Below, piece after piece: positions 18,259-27,024 of a DNA stretch of 64,000 nucleotides (positions are counted from its first letter, which is position 1; every line of letters starts with the position of its first letter). Below the pieces are notes generated by a model. It was given only the letters and a program-made list of their open reading frames with translations, searched no databases and was not told where the DNA came from. The DNA comes from Sinorhizobium meliloti. GTDB lineage: Bacteria > Pseudomonadota > Alphaproteobacteria > Rhizobiales > Rhizobiaceae. The stretch lies in NCBI RefSeq assembly GCF_035610345.1, contig NZ_CP141212.1, positions 997,976 to 1,061,975 on the forward strand. The letters run 5' to 3'. The position numbers and the translations under genes were made by a program.

Positions 18259-18723
18259 ATGAGGAATTACGCAGAAATGACGCGAGCTTTCGCGTCACGC
18301 GGCAGGATAGCGGTGGTGGCTTCGGGTGTAGCCCTCGCCGGCTGTGGCACGACCTCGTCCGGTCAGGGTGGGGCGGTTGCCGGACTCGGAGCAGCTTCCA
18401 CCCGCGTTGCATCGTCCGCCACCTATATCGAAGCCCTGCAGGGTGGCGTCGTTTCGCGTCTTGGCGGCGTCGAGCTCGGCAAGTCGGATCGGCAGCGGGC
18501 GCTCGAGGCCGAGTATCGCGCCCTCGAAGCCGCGCCGGGCGGGCAGCCCGTCGCCTGGCAAGGGCGGGGCGTCAGCGGCTCGGTCGTCGCTGCCGCACCC
18601 TATCAGGTCGGGTCGCAGAATTGCCGTCAGTACAGCCATACGGTGACCGTCAAGAGCCAACAGACCACGGCACGCGGCGCCGCCTGTCGCAACAGCGATG
18701 GAAGCTGGACGCCGCTCACCTGA
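18259..18723 (+). CDS. Outer-membrane lipoprotein, surface-antigen-like
   Basis: A 154-residue protein with a signal peptide ending in the lipobox LAGC (cysteine near residue 29). The C-terminal part contains SQNCRQYSHTVTV and GAACRNSDGSWTPL, the pattern of the RT0821/Lpp0805-like (17 kDa surface antigen) family. The middle is Ala/Gly-rich. It is likely a lipoprotein inserted in the outer membrane; specific function unknown. Confidence 0.8.
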   Translation: MRNYAEMTRAFASRGRIAVVASGVALAGCGTTSSGQGGAVAGLGAASTRVASSATYIEALQGGVVSRLGGVELGKSDRQRALEAEYRALEAAPGGQPVAWQGRGVSGSVVAAAPYQVGSQNCRQYSHTVTVKSQQTTARGAACRNSDGSWTPLT

Positions 18724-18894
18724 GCGGCACCGCCCTCAAATATCGCGAACCGTGGAAGGTGTTGAATCGCGGGGGCTGCTTTGGGCGAGCGGATTCTCCT
18801 TGCGCGGCGGCATTCTTGCGGCGAAACGCCTCAAATATACGTCATTGCCGGTTTTCGAGTTGGAATGACATGGCCCTCATAGTATTCCCCAAGC

Positions 18895-20040
18895 ATGTTG
18901 TTCTGGATCCTCGTCGCCATTCTGACGGCGGCTGTCGCAGCCGTGCTTCTTCTGCCGCTCATGCGGGCGGCAGAGCCGCTGCCGTCTCGCCATAGTCACG
19001 ACATCGAAGTCTATCGCGATCAGCTCGGCGAGTTGGCGCGGGACCGGGAGGCCGGTCTGATCGGAAGCGAGGAGGCCGAGCTGGCCAGGGCCGAGATCGC
19101 CCGCCGCATGCTGGCCGCCAGTGCCGCGGATCAGGCTGTGGCGGAGCGCACGCCGAAGCGGCTTCTATCCAACCGCCTGGCGCAGGCTTTCATTTTCCTC
19201 TGTCTTCCGGCCGTCGGCCTTTGTCTCTATTTGACGACCGGCAGCCCCGGTGTGCCGGCACAGCCGCTCGCGGCTCGCCTTGCCGATCCCGGCGACGACG
19301 TCAACATCCTGATCGCGAAGGCCGAAAACCACCTGGCTCTCAATCCGCAGGACGGCGCCGGCTGGGACCTGCTGGCGCCGATCTACATGCGCCACGGCCG
19401 CGTGGATGACGCCGTCGCCGCCTACGACCGCGCGATCCGCCTGCTCGGGCCAACCCCGGCAAGAATGGGCGGCTACGCCGAGGCTCTCGTGGCGCAGGCC
19501 GGCGGCCTGGTCACATCCGAGGCGCAGAACGCGCTGCAAAAGGCGCTGGCGCTCGACCCCGACGATCCGCGCTCCGCATTCTACCTCGCGCTCGGCCTGA
19601 AGCAGGAGGGCAAGCACACCGAAGCGCTCGCAGCCTTCCGCAAGCTCGCAGAGAGCTCACCGGCCGATGCGCCCTGGCTGTCTCTGGTGAACCAGCATAT
19701 CGCGGAGCTCGCCGCCGCTCCGGCTGGTCCAGGCCCTGCCGCGCCCGGAAATCCGGCTCCCGGCGATATCGCCGCCGCAGAAGAAATGAATGCCGGCGAC
19801 CGGCAGGCGATGATCCGCGGCATGGTCGACAGCCTGGCAAGCCGCCTGAAAGAGGATCCGGCCAATCTGGAGGGGTGGATGCGCCTGATCCGTTCCTATG
19901 TGGTGCTCGACCAAAGGGACAGGGCGAAAATTGCGTTGCATGACGGGCTGAGGGCCTTCCCGGAAACGGGCGAGCAGGGAAAGCAGTTGCTGGCCTTGGC
20001 CCGGGAACTGGGGATCGACGCGGGCGGAGAGGCTGAATGA
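18895..20040 (+). CDS. cycH: Cytochrome c maturation protein CycH (CcmI)
   Basis: A 381-residue protein with two membrane segments (about residues 1-22 and 94-115) and a periplasmic C-terminal part with tetratricopeptide repeats ([62 protein letters not shown]). CcmI/CycH binds apocytochrome c and brings it to the haem lyase CcmFH. The stop overlaps the cycJ start (ATGA). It is the first gene of cycHJKL. Confidence 0.95.
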   Translation: MLFWILVAILTAAVAAVLLLPLMRAAEPLPSRHSHDIEVYRDQLGELARDREAGLIGSEEAELARAEIARRMLAASAADQAVAERTPKRLLSNRLAQAFIFLCLPAVGLCLYLTTGSPGVPAQPLAARLADPGDDVNILIAKAENHLALNPQDGAGWDLLAPIYMRHGRVDDAVAAYDRAIRLLGPTPARMGGYAEALVAQAGGLVTSEAQNALQKALALDPDDPRSAFYLALGLKQEGKHTEALAAFRKLAESSPADAPWLSLVNQHIAELAAAPAGPGPAAPGNPAPGDIAAAEEMNAGDRQAMIRGMVDSLASRLKEDPANLEGWMRLIRSYVVLDQRDRAKIALHDGLRAFPETGEQGKQLLALARELGIDAGGEAE

Positions 20041-20489
20041 CACGCAAGCAGAAAAGGTTGGCGATAATCGGCGGCGGCGTGGCATTTCTGACGGCCGCGG
20101 TGCTGCTCGTCATGTTCGCCTTCAGCCAGGCGGTCGCCTATTTCTACGTTCCGGGCGATCTTGCGAAGGCCGGCGTCGAACCGGGGACGCGCATCCGCCT
20201 CGGCGGACTTGTCGAGGCGGGCTCCGTAAAGCGCGGCGAGGGAAGGACCATCACATTCACGGTAACGGATACGCTTGCGACCGTTCCGGTGACCTATACG
20301 GGCATCCTGCCCGACCTCTTCCGCGAGGGCCAGGGCGTGGTGGCCGAGGGAGCCTTCGTCGGAGGCAGCCCGGTTTTCGTTGCGGACACCGTCCTCGCAA
20401 AGCATGATGAGACATACATGCCGAAGGATGTCGCCGACCGCCTCAAAGCGCAGGGCGTCACGCTCGGCGGGGAGGAAAACATCCGATGA
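20037..20489 (+). CDS. cycJ: Periplasmic haem chaperone CycJ (CcmE)
   Basis: A 150-residue membrane-anchored haem chaperone. One N-terminal membrane segment (about residues 8-30) precedes the OB-fold domain; the haem-binding histidine is in [13 protein letters not shown]. CcmE carries haem covalently before transfer to apocytochrome c. It overlaps both cycH and cycK by ATGA, which fixes start and stop. Confidence 0.96.
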   Translation: MTRKQKRLAIIGGGVAFLTAAVLLVMFAFSQAVAYFYVPGDLAKAGVEPGTRIRLGGLVEAGSVKRGEGRTITFTVTDTLATVPVTYTGILPDLFREGQGVVAEGAFVGGSPVFVADTVLAKHDETYMPKDVADRLKAQGVTLGGEENIR

Positions 20490-22468
20490 TCATCGAACTC
20501 GGGCACTATGCACTGGTCCTGGCGCTCGCGACCGCGATCATCCAGGGGGTCTTGCCGGTCCTGGGAGTGCGGCGCGGCGACCCTTCCTTGATGGGCCTGG
20601 CAGCAAACGCGGCGCTCGTCTGCTTCCTGCTGGTGGCATTCTCCTTCGCGGTGCTGACATTCGCCTATGTGACATCGGATTTCTCGGTCAAGAACGTCTG
20701 GGAGAACTCGCATTCCCTCAAGCCGCTGATCTACAAGATCACCGGGGTCTGGGGAAACCATGAAGGCTCGATGCTTCTCTGGCTGCTGATTCTCGTCTTC
20801 TTTTCCGCGATGGTGGCGCTCTTCGGCCGCAACCTGCCGGAGACGTTGAAGGCGAACGTGCTTGCGGTGCAGGCCTGGATCGCGACGGCCTTCGCGCTCT
20901 TCGTCCTGCTGACCTCCAATCCCTTCGCGCGGCTCGTGCCGGCACCGGGCGAGGGCAGGGACCTCAACCCCGTGCTGCAGGATATCGGGCTCGCGATCCA
21001 CCCGCCCTTGCTTTATCTCGGCTATGTCGGCTTTTCCGTATGCTTCTCCTTCGCGGTCGCAGCCCTCATCGAGGGGCGGATCGACGCGGCCTGGGCGCGA
21101 TGGGTGCGGCCGTGGACACTCGCCGCCTGGACCTTTCTTACCGCCGGCATCGCCATGGGCTCCTATTGGGCCTATTACGAGCTGGGCTGGGGCGGCTGGT
21201 GGTTCTGGGATCCGGTCGAAAACGCCTCTTTCATGCCTTGGCTTGCCGGAACGGCACTTCTGCACTCGGCCCTGGTCATGGAGAAGCGAGAGGCGCTGAA
21301 GATCTGGACCGTGCTGCTGGCGATCATGACCTTTTCGCTGTCGCTGCTCGGCACGTTCCTGGTGCGCTCCGGCGTGCTGACATCCGTCCATGCCTTCGCC
21401 ACCGACCCGACCCGCGGCGTCTTCATTCTCGCCATTCTGGTCGTCTTCATCGGCGGTGCGTTTTCGCTCTTTGCCTTCCGTGCCTCCCATCTCAAGGCCG
21501 GGGGAATATTCGCGCCGGTTTCGCGCGAGGGTGCGCTCGTCGTGAACAACCTGATCCTGACGACGGCCACGGCGACGGTGCTGACCGGCACGCTGTATCC
21601 GCTGGTACTCGAAGCGCTCACCGGCGACAAGATTTCGGTCGGCGCGCCGTTCTTCAACATGACGTTCGGTCTGCTGATGCTGCCGCTCATCGCCGTCGTT
21701 CCCTTCGGTCCGCTGCTTGCCTGGAAGCGCGGCGACCTTGCCGGTGCGGCGCAACGTCTGTTTGCGGCTGCCGCCCTGGGCCTGCTCGCCGCTGCGATCT
21801 GCTATTACACGCTACACGGCGGCCCGGTCCTGGCACCCTTCGGCCTCGGCCTCGGCGTGTACCTGATCCTGGGAGCGCTTACCGATCTGGTTCTGCGCTC
21901 CGGTCTCGGCAAAGTGGCGGCGGGCGTCGCCTGGAGACGGCTTTCGGGACTGCCGCGTTCGGCTTTCGGCACGGCGCTCGCCCATATCGGGCTCGGAATC
22001 ACCCTTATCGGGATAGTCACGGTCACGGCTTTCGAAACGGAAACGGTCGTCGAGATGAAGCCCGGCGCGGTGGTCGACGTCGGGCGCTACAGCCTGCGCT
22101 TCGACGGCATGCGTGAAGGTCGCGGGCCGAACTATACCGAGGAGGCCGGCCACTTCACCATCAGCCGAGGCGGGGTCGAGGTTACCGATATCTGGTCGTC
22201 GAAGCGGCTCTATTCCGCGCGCCGCATGCCGACGACGGAAGCCGGAATCCGGACCTTCGGCCTCAGTCAGCTCTATGTTTCGCTGGGCGACGACATGGCG
22301 GATGGCGGCATCGTCGTCCGCATCTGGTGGAAACCGCTGATTCTCTGCATCTGGGGCGGCGCGCTCGTGATGATGGCTGGCGGCATCGTCTCGCTCAGTG
22401 ATCGGCGCCTTCGCGTGGGCGCACCGGCGCGTGCCAGAAAGGCGCTGGCGATGGGAGCTGCGGAATGA
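20486..22468 (+). CDS. cycK: Haem lyase subunit CycK (CcmF)
   Basis: A 660-residue polytopic membrane protein with about 14-15 membrane segments. The tryptophan-rich WWD motif ([20 protein letters not shown]) lies near residues 234-253 and conserved histidines are present ([28 protein letters not shown]). CcmF receives haem from CcmE and, with CcmH, attaches it to apocytochrome c in the periplasm. It is coupled to its neighbours on both sides. Confidence 0.97.
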   Translation: MIIELGHYALVLALATAIIQGVLPVLGVRRGDPSLMGLAANAALVCFLLVAFSFAVLTFAYVTSDFSVKNVWENSHSLKPLIYKITGVWGNHEGSMLLWLLILVFFSAMVALFGRNLPETLKANVLAVQAWIATAFALFVLLTSNPFARLVPAPGEGRDLNPVLQDIGLAIHPPLLYLGYVGFSVCFSFAVAALIEGRIDAAWARWVRPWTLAAWTFLTAGIAMGSYWAYYELGWGGWWFWDPVENASFMPWLAGTALLHSALVMEKREALKIWTVLLAIMTFSLSLLGTFLVRSGVLTSVHAFATDPTRGVFILAILVVFIGGAFSLFAFRASHLKAGGIFAPVSREGALVVNNLILTTATATVLTGTLYPLVLEALTGDKISVGAPFFNMTFGLLMLPLIAVVPFGPLLAWKRGDLAGAAQRLFAAAALGLLAAAICYYTLHGGPVLAPFGLGLGVYLILGALTDLVLRSGLGKVAAGVAWRRLSGLPRSAFGTALAHIGLGITLIGIVTVTAFETETVVEMKPGAVVDVGRYSLRFDGMREGRGPNYTEEAGHFTISRGGVEVTDIWSSKRLYSARRMPTTEAGIRTFGLSQLYVSLGDDMADGGIVVRIWWKPLILCIWGGALVMMAGGIVSLSDRRLRVGAPARARKALAMGAAE

Positions 22469-22923
22469 TCAGGCGGCTGCTGCTCGCGCTCTTCCTTCTC
22501 CTTGCCTCGGTCGTTCCGAGCCATGCCGTCAATCCTGACGAGGTGCTCGCAGATCCGGCGCTAGAGGCGCGTGCCCGTGTGATTTCCGCCCAGCTTCGCT
22601 GCATGGTCTGCCAGAACCAGTCGATCGACGACTCCAATGCCGAACTCGCCAAGGATCTGCGGCTGCTCGTGCGCGAGCGGCTGAAGAACGGCGATACGGA
22701 CGAGGCCGTGATCTCCTACGTCGTCTCGCGCTATGGCGAATTCGTTCTTTTGAAACCCCGCTTCGAGGCCAAGACGCTCGTGCTGTGGGGCATGCCCGCC
22801 ATTCTTCTCGTGGCCGGCATCATCACCCTCGTCCTGGCGGGGCGGCGCCGCGCCGCGAGGATTCCCGGCGCACCCCTTTCCGCCGAGGAAAAGGAAGCGC
22901 TGGACAAGCTCCTGCGGCCCTGA
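22465..22923 (+). CDS. cycL: Cytochrome c maturation thiol reductase CycL (CcmH)
   Basis: A 152-residue protein with a signal peptide (residues 1-21), the redox motif [10 protein letters not shown] near residues 45-54 and one C-terminal membrane segment (about 100-123). CcmH keeps apocytochrome c cysteines reduced for haem ligation. It is the last gene of the cycHJKL operon; degP-like starts 270 bases downstream on the same strand. Confidence 0.96.
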   Translation: MIRRLLLALFLLLASVVPSHAVNPDEVLADPALEARARVISAQLRCMVCQNQSIDDSNAELAKDLRLLVRERLKNGDTDEAVISYVVSRYGEFVLLKPRFEAKTLVLWGMPAILLVAGIITLVLAGRRRAARIPGAPLSAEEKEALDKLLRP

Positions 22924-23193
22924 TCTCGAGCGGGATTCCCGGCTTTGCGGCGCACCACCCGGCGCAGGGACTCCGGCAGCTTGCCGGGCCGAGCGGAACA
23001 TTACCAAAAATTCATCTGCCGGACAGAACTCAGTAAGGTCCAACCCGTTACATCTTTCGACACAGGCTGTTTCCCTAAGGTACAGCCAGACGAGCGGATC
23101 TCCGGCAGTCACGCCGTTGGTCCGGCTCGGAGAAAGGTTTCGAAGCCGCCTGCCCCTGCAGGCGGGCTTCCTGAAAGAGAGAAGGCAAAGCGA

Positions 23194-24744
23194 ATGTCCA
23201 CGATCAAAACTTCCCGGCCCTCCTTGAAGACAGTGCTGAAGACAACGACGGTTGCGGGTGTCGCGGCCGTGCTGCTGACCACCGGCCTCCCGGCAGAGGT
23301 TACCAAGTCCTTCGCCGAAGCCGTCAGCGTGCCCGCTCCGGCTGTTCCGAGCTTCGCGAACGTCGTCGACGCCGTTTCTCCGGCGGTCGTCTCCGTCCGC
23401 GTGCAGGCACGTGAGCGCGTCAGCGACGATGGAAGCAACTTCACCTTCGATTTCGGCGGCCGCGGCTTCGAGGATCTGCCCGAAGACCATCCGCTGCGGC
23501 GCTTCTTCCGCGAATTCGGTCCCGGTGACAACGACCGCGCGGATCGCTGGCGCGACCGTCGCGGCCCCCGCGGCGAGGGTCGTCTCCGTCCGCGGGCGCA
23601 AGGCTCCGGCTTCTTCATCACCGAGGACGGTTACCTCGTCACCAATAATCATGTCGTCTCCGACGGCTCGGCCTTCACCGTCATATTGAACGACGGTACC
23701 GAGCTCGATGCCAAGCTCGTCGGCAAGGACAGCCGGACCGATCTCGCCGTGCTCAAGGTCGACGACAAGCGCAAGTTCACCTATGTCAAGTTCGCCGACG
23801 ACGAAAAGGTCCGCGTCGGCGACTGGGTGGTCGCCGTCGGCAATCCCTTCGGCCTCGGCGGCACGGTGACCGCGGGCATCATCTCCGCCCGGGGACGCGA
23901 TATCGGTTCCGGCCCCTATGACGACTATCTGCAGGTCGATGCAGCGGTGAACCGCGGCAACTCCGGCGGCCCGACCTTCAACCTCGCAGGCGAAGTGGTC
24001 GGCATCAACACGGCCATCTTCTCGCCCTCCGGCGGCAATGTCGGCATCGCCTTCGCGATTCCCGCAACGGTCGCGAAAGACGTCGTCGACTCCTTGATGA
24101 AGGACGGCACGGTTTCGCGCGGCTGGCTGGGTGTCCAGATACAGCCGGTGACGAAGGACATCGCCGAGTCGCTCGGCCTGTCCGAAGCGAATGGCGCCCT
24201 CGTCGTCGAACCCCAGGCAGGCTCGCCGGGTGAAAAGGCGGGCATCAAGAACGGTGACATCGTGACGGCCCTGAATGGCGAACCGGTCAAGGATCCGCGC
24301 GATCTTGCCCGTCGGGTCGCGGCATTGCGCCCCGGCTCCACCGCCGAGGTCACGCTGTGGCGTAGCGGCAAGTCGGAGACGGTCAAGCTCGAAATCGGCA
24401 CGCTGCCGAGCGATTCCAAGGAAACGCCGGCGCCCAGCGAAGCGCAGCCCGATGAAGGTCAGGCAGGCGAGGAGGCGCTGGCAGACCTCGGCCTGACGGT
24501 AACCCCGTCGGACGACGACAGTGGCGTCACGATCACGTCCGTCGATCCGGACTCCGCCGCCAGCGATCGCGGCCTGAAGGAAGGCGAGAAGATCGTCTCC
24601 GTCAACAATCAGGACGTGAAATCGGCGGACGACGTTCTCAAGGTCATAAACAACGCCAAGAAGGATGGACGGACCAAGGCTCTGTTCCAGATCGAGGCTC
24701 AGGAAGGCAGCCGCTTCGTCGCACTCCCCATCGCTCAGGGCTGA
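23194..24744 (+). CDS. degP1: DegP/HtrA-like periplasmic serine protease
   Basis: A 516-residue Do-type protease. The ATG at 23194 follows GAGAAGGCA and starts a basic signal peptide (about 1-45); the open frame further upstream is not protein-like. Catalytic residues are His in VTNNHVVSDG (near 153), Asp in RTDLAVLKVD (near 183) and Ser in RGNSGGPTF (near 256), followed by two PDZ domains (about 300-390 and 425-505). An Arg/Asp-rich loop (DNDRADRWRDRRGPRGEG) precedes the first catalytic region. It degrades misfolded envelope proteins and acts as a chaperone. A hairpin terminator lies downstream. Confidence 0.96.
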   Translation: MSTIKTSRPSLKTVLKTTTVAGVAAVLLTTGLPAEVTKSFAEAVSVPAPAVPSFANVVDAVSPAVVSVRVQARERVSDDGSNFTFDFGGRGFEDLPEDHPLRRFFREFGPGDNDRADRWRDRRGPRGEGRLRPRAQGSGFFITEDGYLVTNNHVVSDGSAFTVILNDGTELDAKLVGKDSRTDLAVLKVDDKRKFTYVKFADDEKVRVGDWVVAVGNPFGLGGTVTAGIISARGRDIGSGPYDDYLQVDAAVNRGNSGGPTFNLAGEVVGINTAIFSPSGGNVGIAFAIPATVAKDVVDSLMKDGTVSRGWLGVQIQPVTKDIAESLGLSEANGALVVEPQAGSPGEKAGIKNGDIVTALNGEPVKDPRDLARRVAALRPGSTAEVTLWRSGKSETVKLEIGTLPSDSKETPAPSEAQPDEGQAGEEALADLGLTVTPSDDDSGVTITSVDPDSAASDRGLKEGEKIVSVNNQDVKSADDVLKVINNAKKDGRTKALFQIEAQEGSRFVALPIAQG

Positions 24745-24795
24745 GACGCCGCAGGAAGGGGCGCGGACTTTCCGAACCCCGCTCCGACTTGGAAG

Positions 24796-24826
24796 GCGCC
24801 GCGACATCGAAAACATGTCGCGGCGC
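24796..24826 (+). terminator. Hairpin after degP1
   Basis: Perfect 12-base arms GCGCCGCGACAT and ATGTCGCGGCGC around a seven-base loop, followed by TTGGTGTTT. The T-run is weak, so read-through to the response regulator gene is possible. Confidence 0.6.
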
Positions 24827-24893
24827 TTGGTGTTTCAAATCCCGTCAGCCGCAGCGGGCTGAAACCGGTTGAGACGAACGGAGGTCCGGGACT

Positions 24894-25595
24894 ATGGTCA
24901 CCCGTATGAAGATTCTGATTGTTGAAGACGATCTGGAGGCCGCTGCCTATCTGGCCAAGGCATTCCGTGAGGCAGGCATCGTCTGCGATCACGCGAGCGA
25001 CGGCGAGGCCGGCCTGTTCATGGCGAGCGAGAATGCCTATGACGTTCTCGTCGTGGACCGCATGCTCCCCCGCCGCGACGGTCTTTCGCTGATCACCGAA
25101 CTCAGGCGCAAGGACATCCACACGCCCGTGCTCATTCTCTCCGCACTCGGGCAGGTGGACGACCGCGTCACCGGTCTGCGTGCCGGCGGCGACGATTACC
25201 TGCCGAAGCCCTACGCCTTCAGCGAGCTCCTCGCGCGTGTCGAGGTGCTCGGCCGCCGAAAGGGCGCACCCGAGCAGGACATGGTCTATCGCGTCGGCGA
25301 TCTCGAACTCGACCGCCTGTCCCATTCAGTCCGGCGGCAGGGCAAGGAGATATCGTTGCAGCCGCGCGAATTCCGGCTGCTCGAATACCTCATGAAAAAT
25401 GCCGGGCAGGTGGTGACGAGAACCATGCTGCTCGAAAACGTGTGGGACTACCACTTCGACCCCCAGACCAATGTTATCGACGTGCACGTCTCGCGCCTGC
25501 GCTCGAAGATCGAGAAGGATTTCGATCCTCCCCTGCTGCGGACGATCCGGGGCGCCGGATACATGATCAAGGACGACCGGACCACGGACACATGA
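24894..25595 (+). CDS. OmpR-family response regulator
   Basis: A 233-residue regulator. The ATG at 24894 has GGAGGT at eight bases; an ATG at 24906 is an alternative. The receiver domain contains IVEDD, the phospho-acceptor aspartate in VLVVDRMLP and YLPKPYAF; the winged-helix domain spans about 135-228. It is coupled to the next kinase gene by an ATGA overlap. The position just after degP1 suggests an envelope-stress role, but the target genes are unknown. Confidence 0.93.
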   Translation: MVTRMKILIVEDDLEAAAYLAKAFREAGIVCDHASDGEAGLFMASENAYDVLVVDRMLPRRDGLSLITELRRKDIHTPVLILSALGQVDDRVTGLRAGGDDYLPKPYAFSELLARVEVLGRRKGAPEQDMVYRVGDLELDRLSHSVRRQGKEISLQPREFRLLEYLMKNAGQVVTRTMLLENVWDYHFDPQTNVIDVHVSRLRSKIEKDFDPPLLRTIRGAGYMIKDDRTTDT

Positions 25596-26989
25596 GCAGG
25601 GTAGGCGTGCTGTTCAGGACGACCGCAGTCCGGCTCTCTGCGCTCTATCTGGTCCTCTTCTCCCTGTGTGCGGCCTTCCTCGTCTTCTACGTGACCGGCA
25701 TGTCGGAGCGCCTCCTGCAGCAACAGACGCGGGAAGCGATCGCCGCCGAAGTGGCGCAGATCGCCGGCGTATACGACCGGGCCGGCATCAACGGGCTGCT
25801 TCGCTCGCTCGAGCGCCGGGCACGTCAGCCGGGAGCCAATCTCTACGTCATTGCGGGTCCGAACGGAGAGATCCTCGCCGGAAACGTGGCCGCGCTGGAG
25901 CCGGGGCTGCTCGATGACGAAGGATGGAAATCCGAGCCGTTCCGTTACCGCCGCTTCACCGACGAGAGCCGCGCCGACAGGCATGTCGCCCTTGCCCAGG
26001 TCCTGATGCTCGACAACGGGTTGAGAGTTCTCGTCGGCCGCGACCTGCAGGAACCCGAAAAATTCCGTGCGCTCGTCCGTCAGGCGCTGATGGTCGCGCT
26101 CGGCATCATGGGGCTCGGTGCGCTGGTGATCTGGTTCGGCATCGGCCGCAACGCCCTGCGCCGAATCGACCGCATGTCGGAGGCGAGCACCAAGATCATG
26201 GCCGGCGACCTCTCGCAACGCTTGCCGACGAGCGGTTCCGGCGACGAGTTCGACCGTCTTTCGGAATCGCTGAACGCGATGCTCGAGCGCATCGAAAAGC
26301 TGAACGAAGGACTGAAACAGGTCTCGGACAACATAGCGCACGATCTCAAGACACCGCTGACGCGCTTGCGCAACAAGGCAGAGGCGGCGCTCGCCGATAC
26401 CGAGGGGGGCAACCAGAGCGGTGCGCTCGAACAGATCATCGCCGAGTCCGATCAGCTGATTCGCACCTTCAACGCGCTTCTGATGATTTCCCGCGTCGAA
26501 GCCGGCTCCGCCGTCGCCGAGATGAACGAGGTCGACCTGGCGCAGATCGTGGCGGATTGCGTCGAACTCTACGAGCCGCTGGCGGAAGACAAGGAAATGC
26601 GCATCGAAGCGGAGGCGGTGGCGGGGGCGGCGATCTCCGGCAACCGCGAACTGATCAGCCAGGCGCTGGGCAACCTGATCGACAATGCGATCAAATATGC
26701 GGAAGGTGCCGAAAATCCGCTGATACGGGTTGAATTGAAGAGGAGCGCTCGTCACGTCGTGTTGACCGTTGCCGACCACGGGCCCGGCGTTCCGGAGAAT
26801 ATGCGCGGGGAGGTCGTCAAGCGTTTCGTTCGCCTGGACGAAAGCCGGTCGAAGCCGGGGACGGGTCTCGGCCTCTCGCTCGTCGAGGCCGTCATGGAGA
26901 TGCACCGCGGCTCGCTGGAACTGTCGGCGACGGAGGAGGACGGTCGGGGCCTGGCGGTTCGCATGGTTTTCCCGGCGATTGCGACCTGA
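25592..26989 (+). CDS. Sensor histidine kinase
   Basis: A 465-residue kinase, cognate to the preceding regulator by ATGA coupling. Two membrane segments (about residues 12-35 and 165-187) bracket a periplasmic sensor domain, then HAMP (about 188-240), HisKA with the phosphoacceptor histidine in NIAHDLKTPLTRLRNKA, and HATPase_c with GNLIDNAIKYA, DHGPGVP and GTGLGLSL. Signal unknown. The overall form is that of EnvZ/QseC-type kinases. Confidence 0.93.
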   Translation: MSRVGVLFRTTAVRLSALYLVLFSLCAAFLVFYVTGMSERLLQQQTREAIAAEVAQIAGVYDRAGINGLLRSLERRARQPGANLYVIAGPNGEILAGNVAALEPGLLDDEGWKSEPFRYRRFTDESRADRHVALAQVLMLDNGLRVLVGRDLQEPEKFRALVRQALMVALGIMGLGALVIWFGIGRNALRRIDRMSEASTKIMAGDLSQRLPTSGSGDEFDRLSESLNAMLERIEKLNEGLKQVSDNIAHDLKTPLTRLRNKAEAALADTEGGNQSGALEQIIAESDQLIRTFNALLMISRVEAGSAVAEMNEVDLAQIVADCVELYEPLAEDKEMRIEAEAVAGAAISGNRELISQALGNLIDNAIKYAEGAENPLIRVELKRSARHVVLTVADHGPGVPENMRGEVVKRFVRLDESRSKPGTGLGLSLVEAVMEMHRGSLELSATEEDGRGLAVRMVFPAIAT

Positions 26990-27024
26990 TAAACCCATGA
27001 CGGGAACCGAAGGGGGGATTGTGC

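Noticed and set aside
20294..21754. Large minus-strand frame opposite cycJ and cycK
   Set aside because: Composition is Gln/Arg/Glu-rich without a fold, antisense to recognised CcmE and CcmF; typical high-GC shadow frame.
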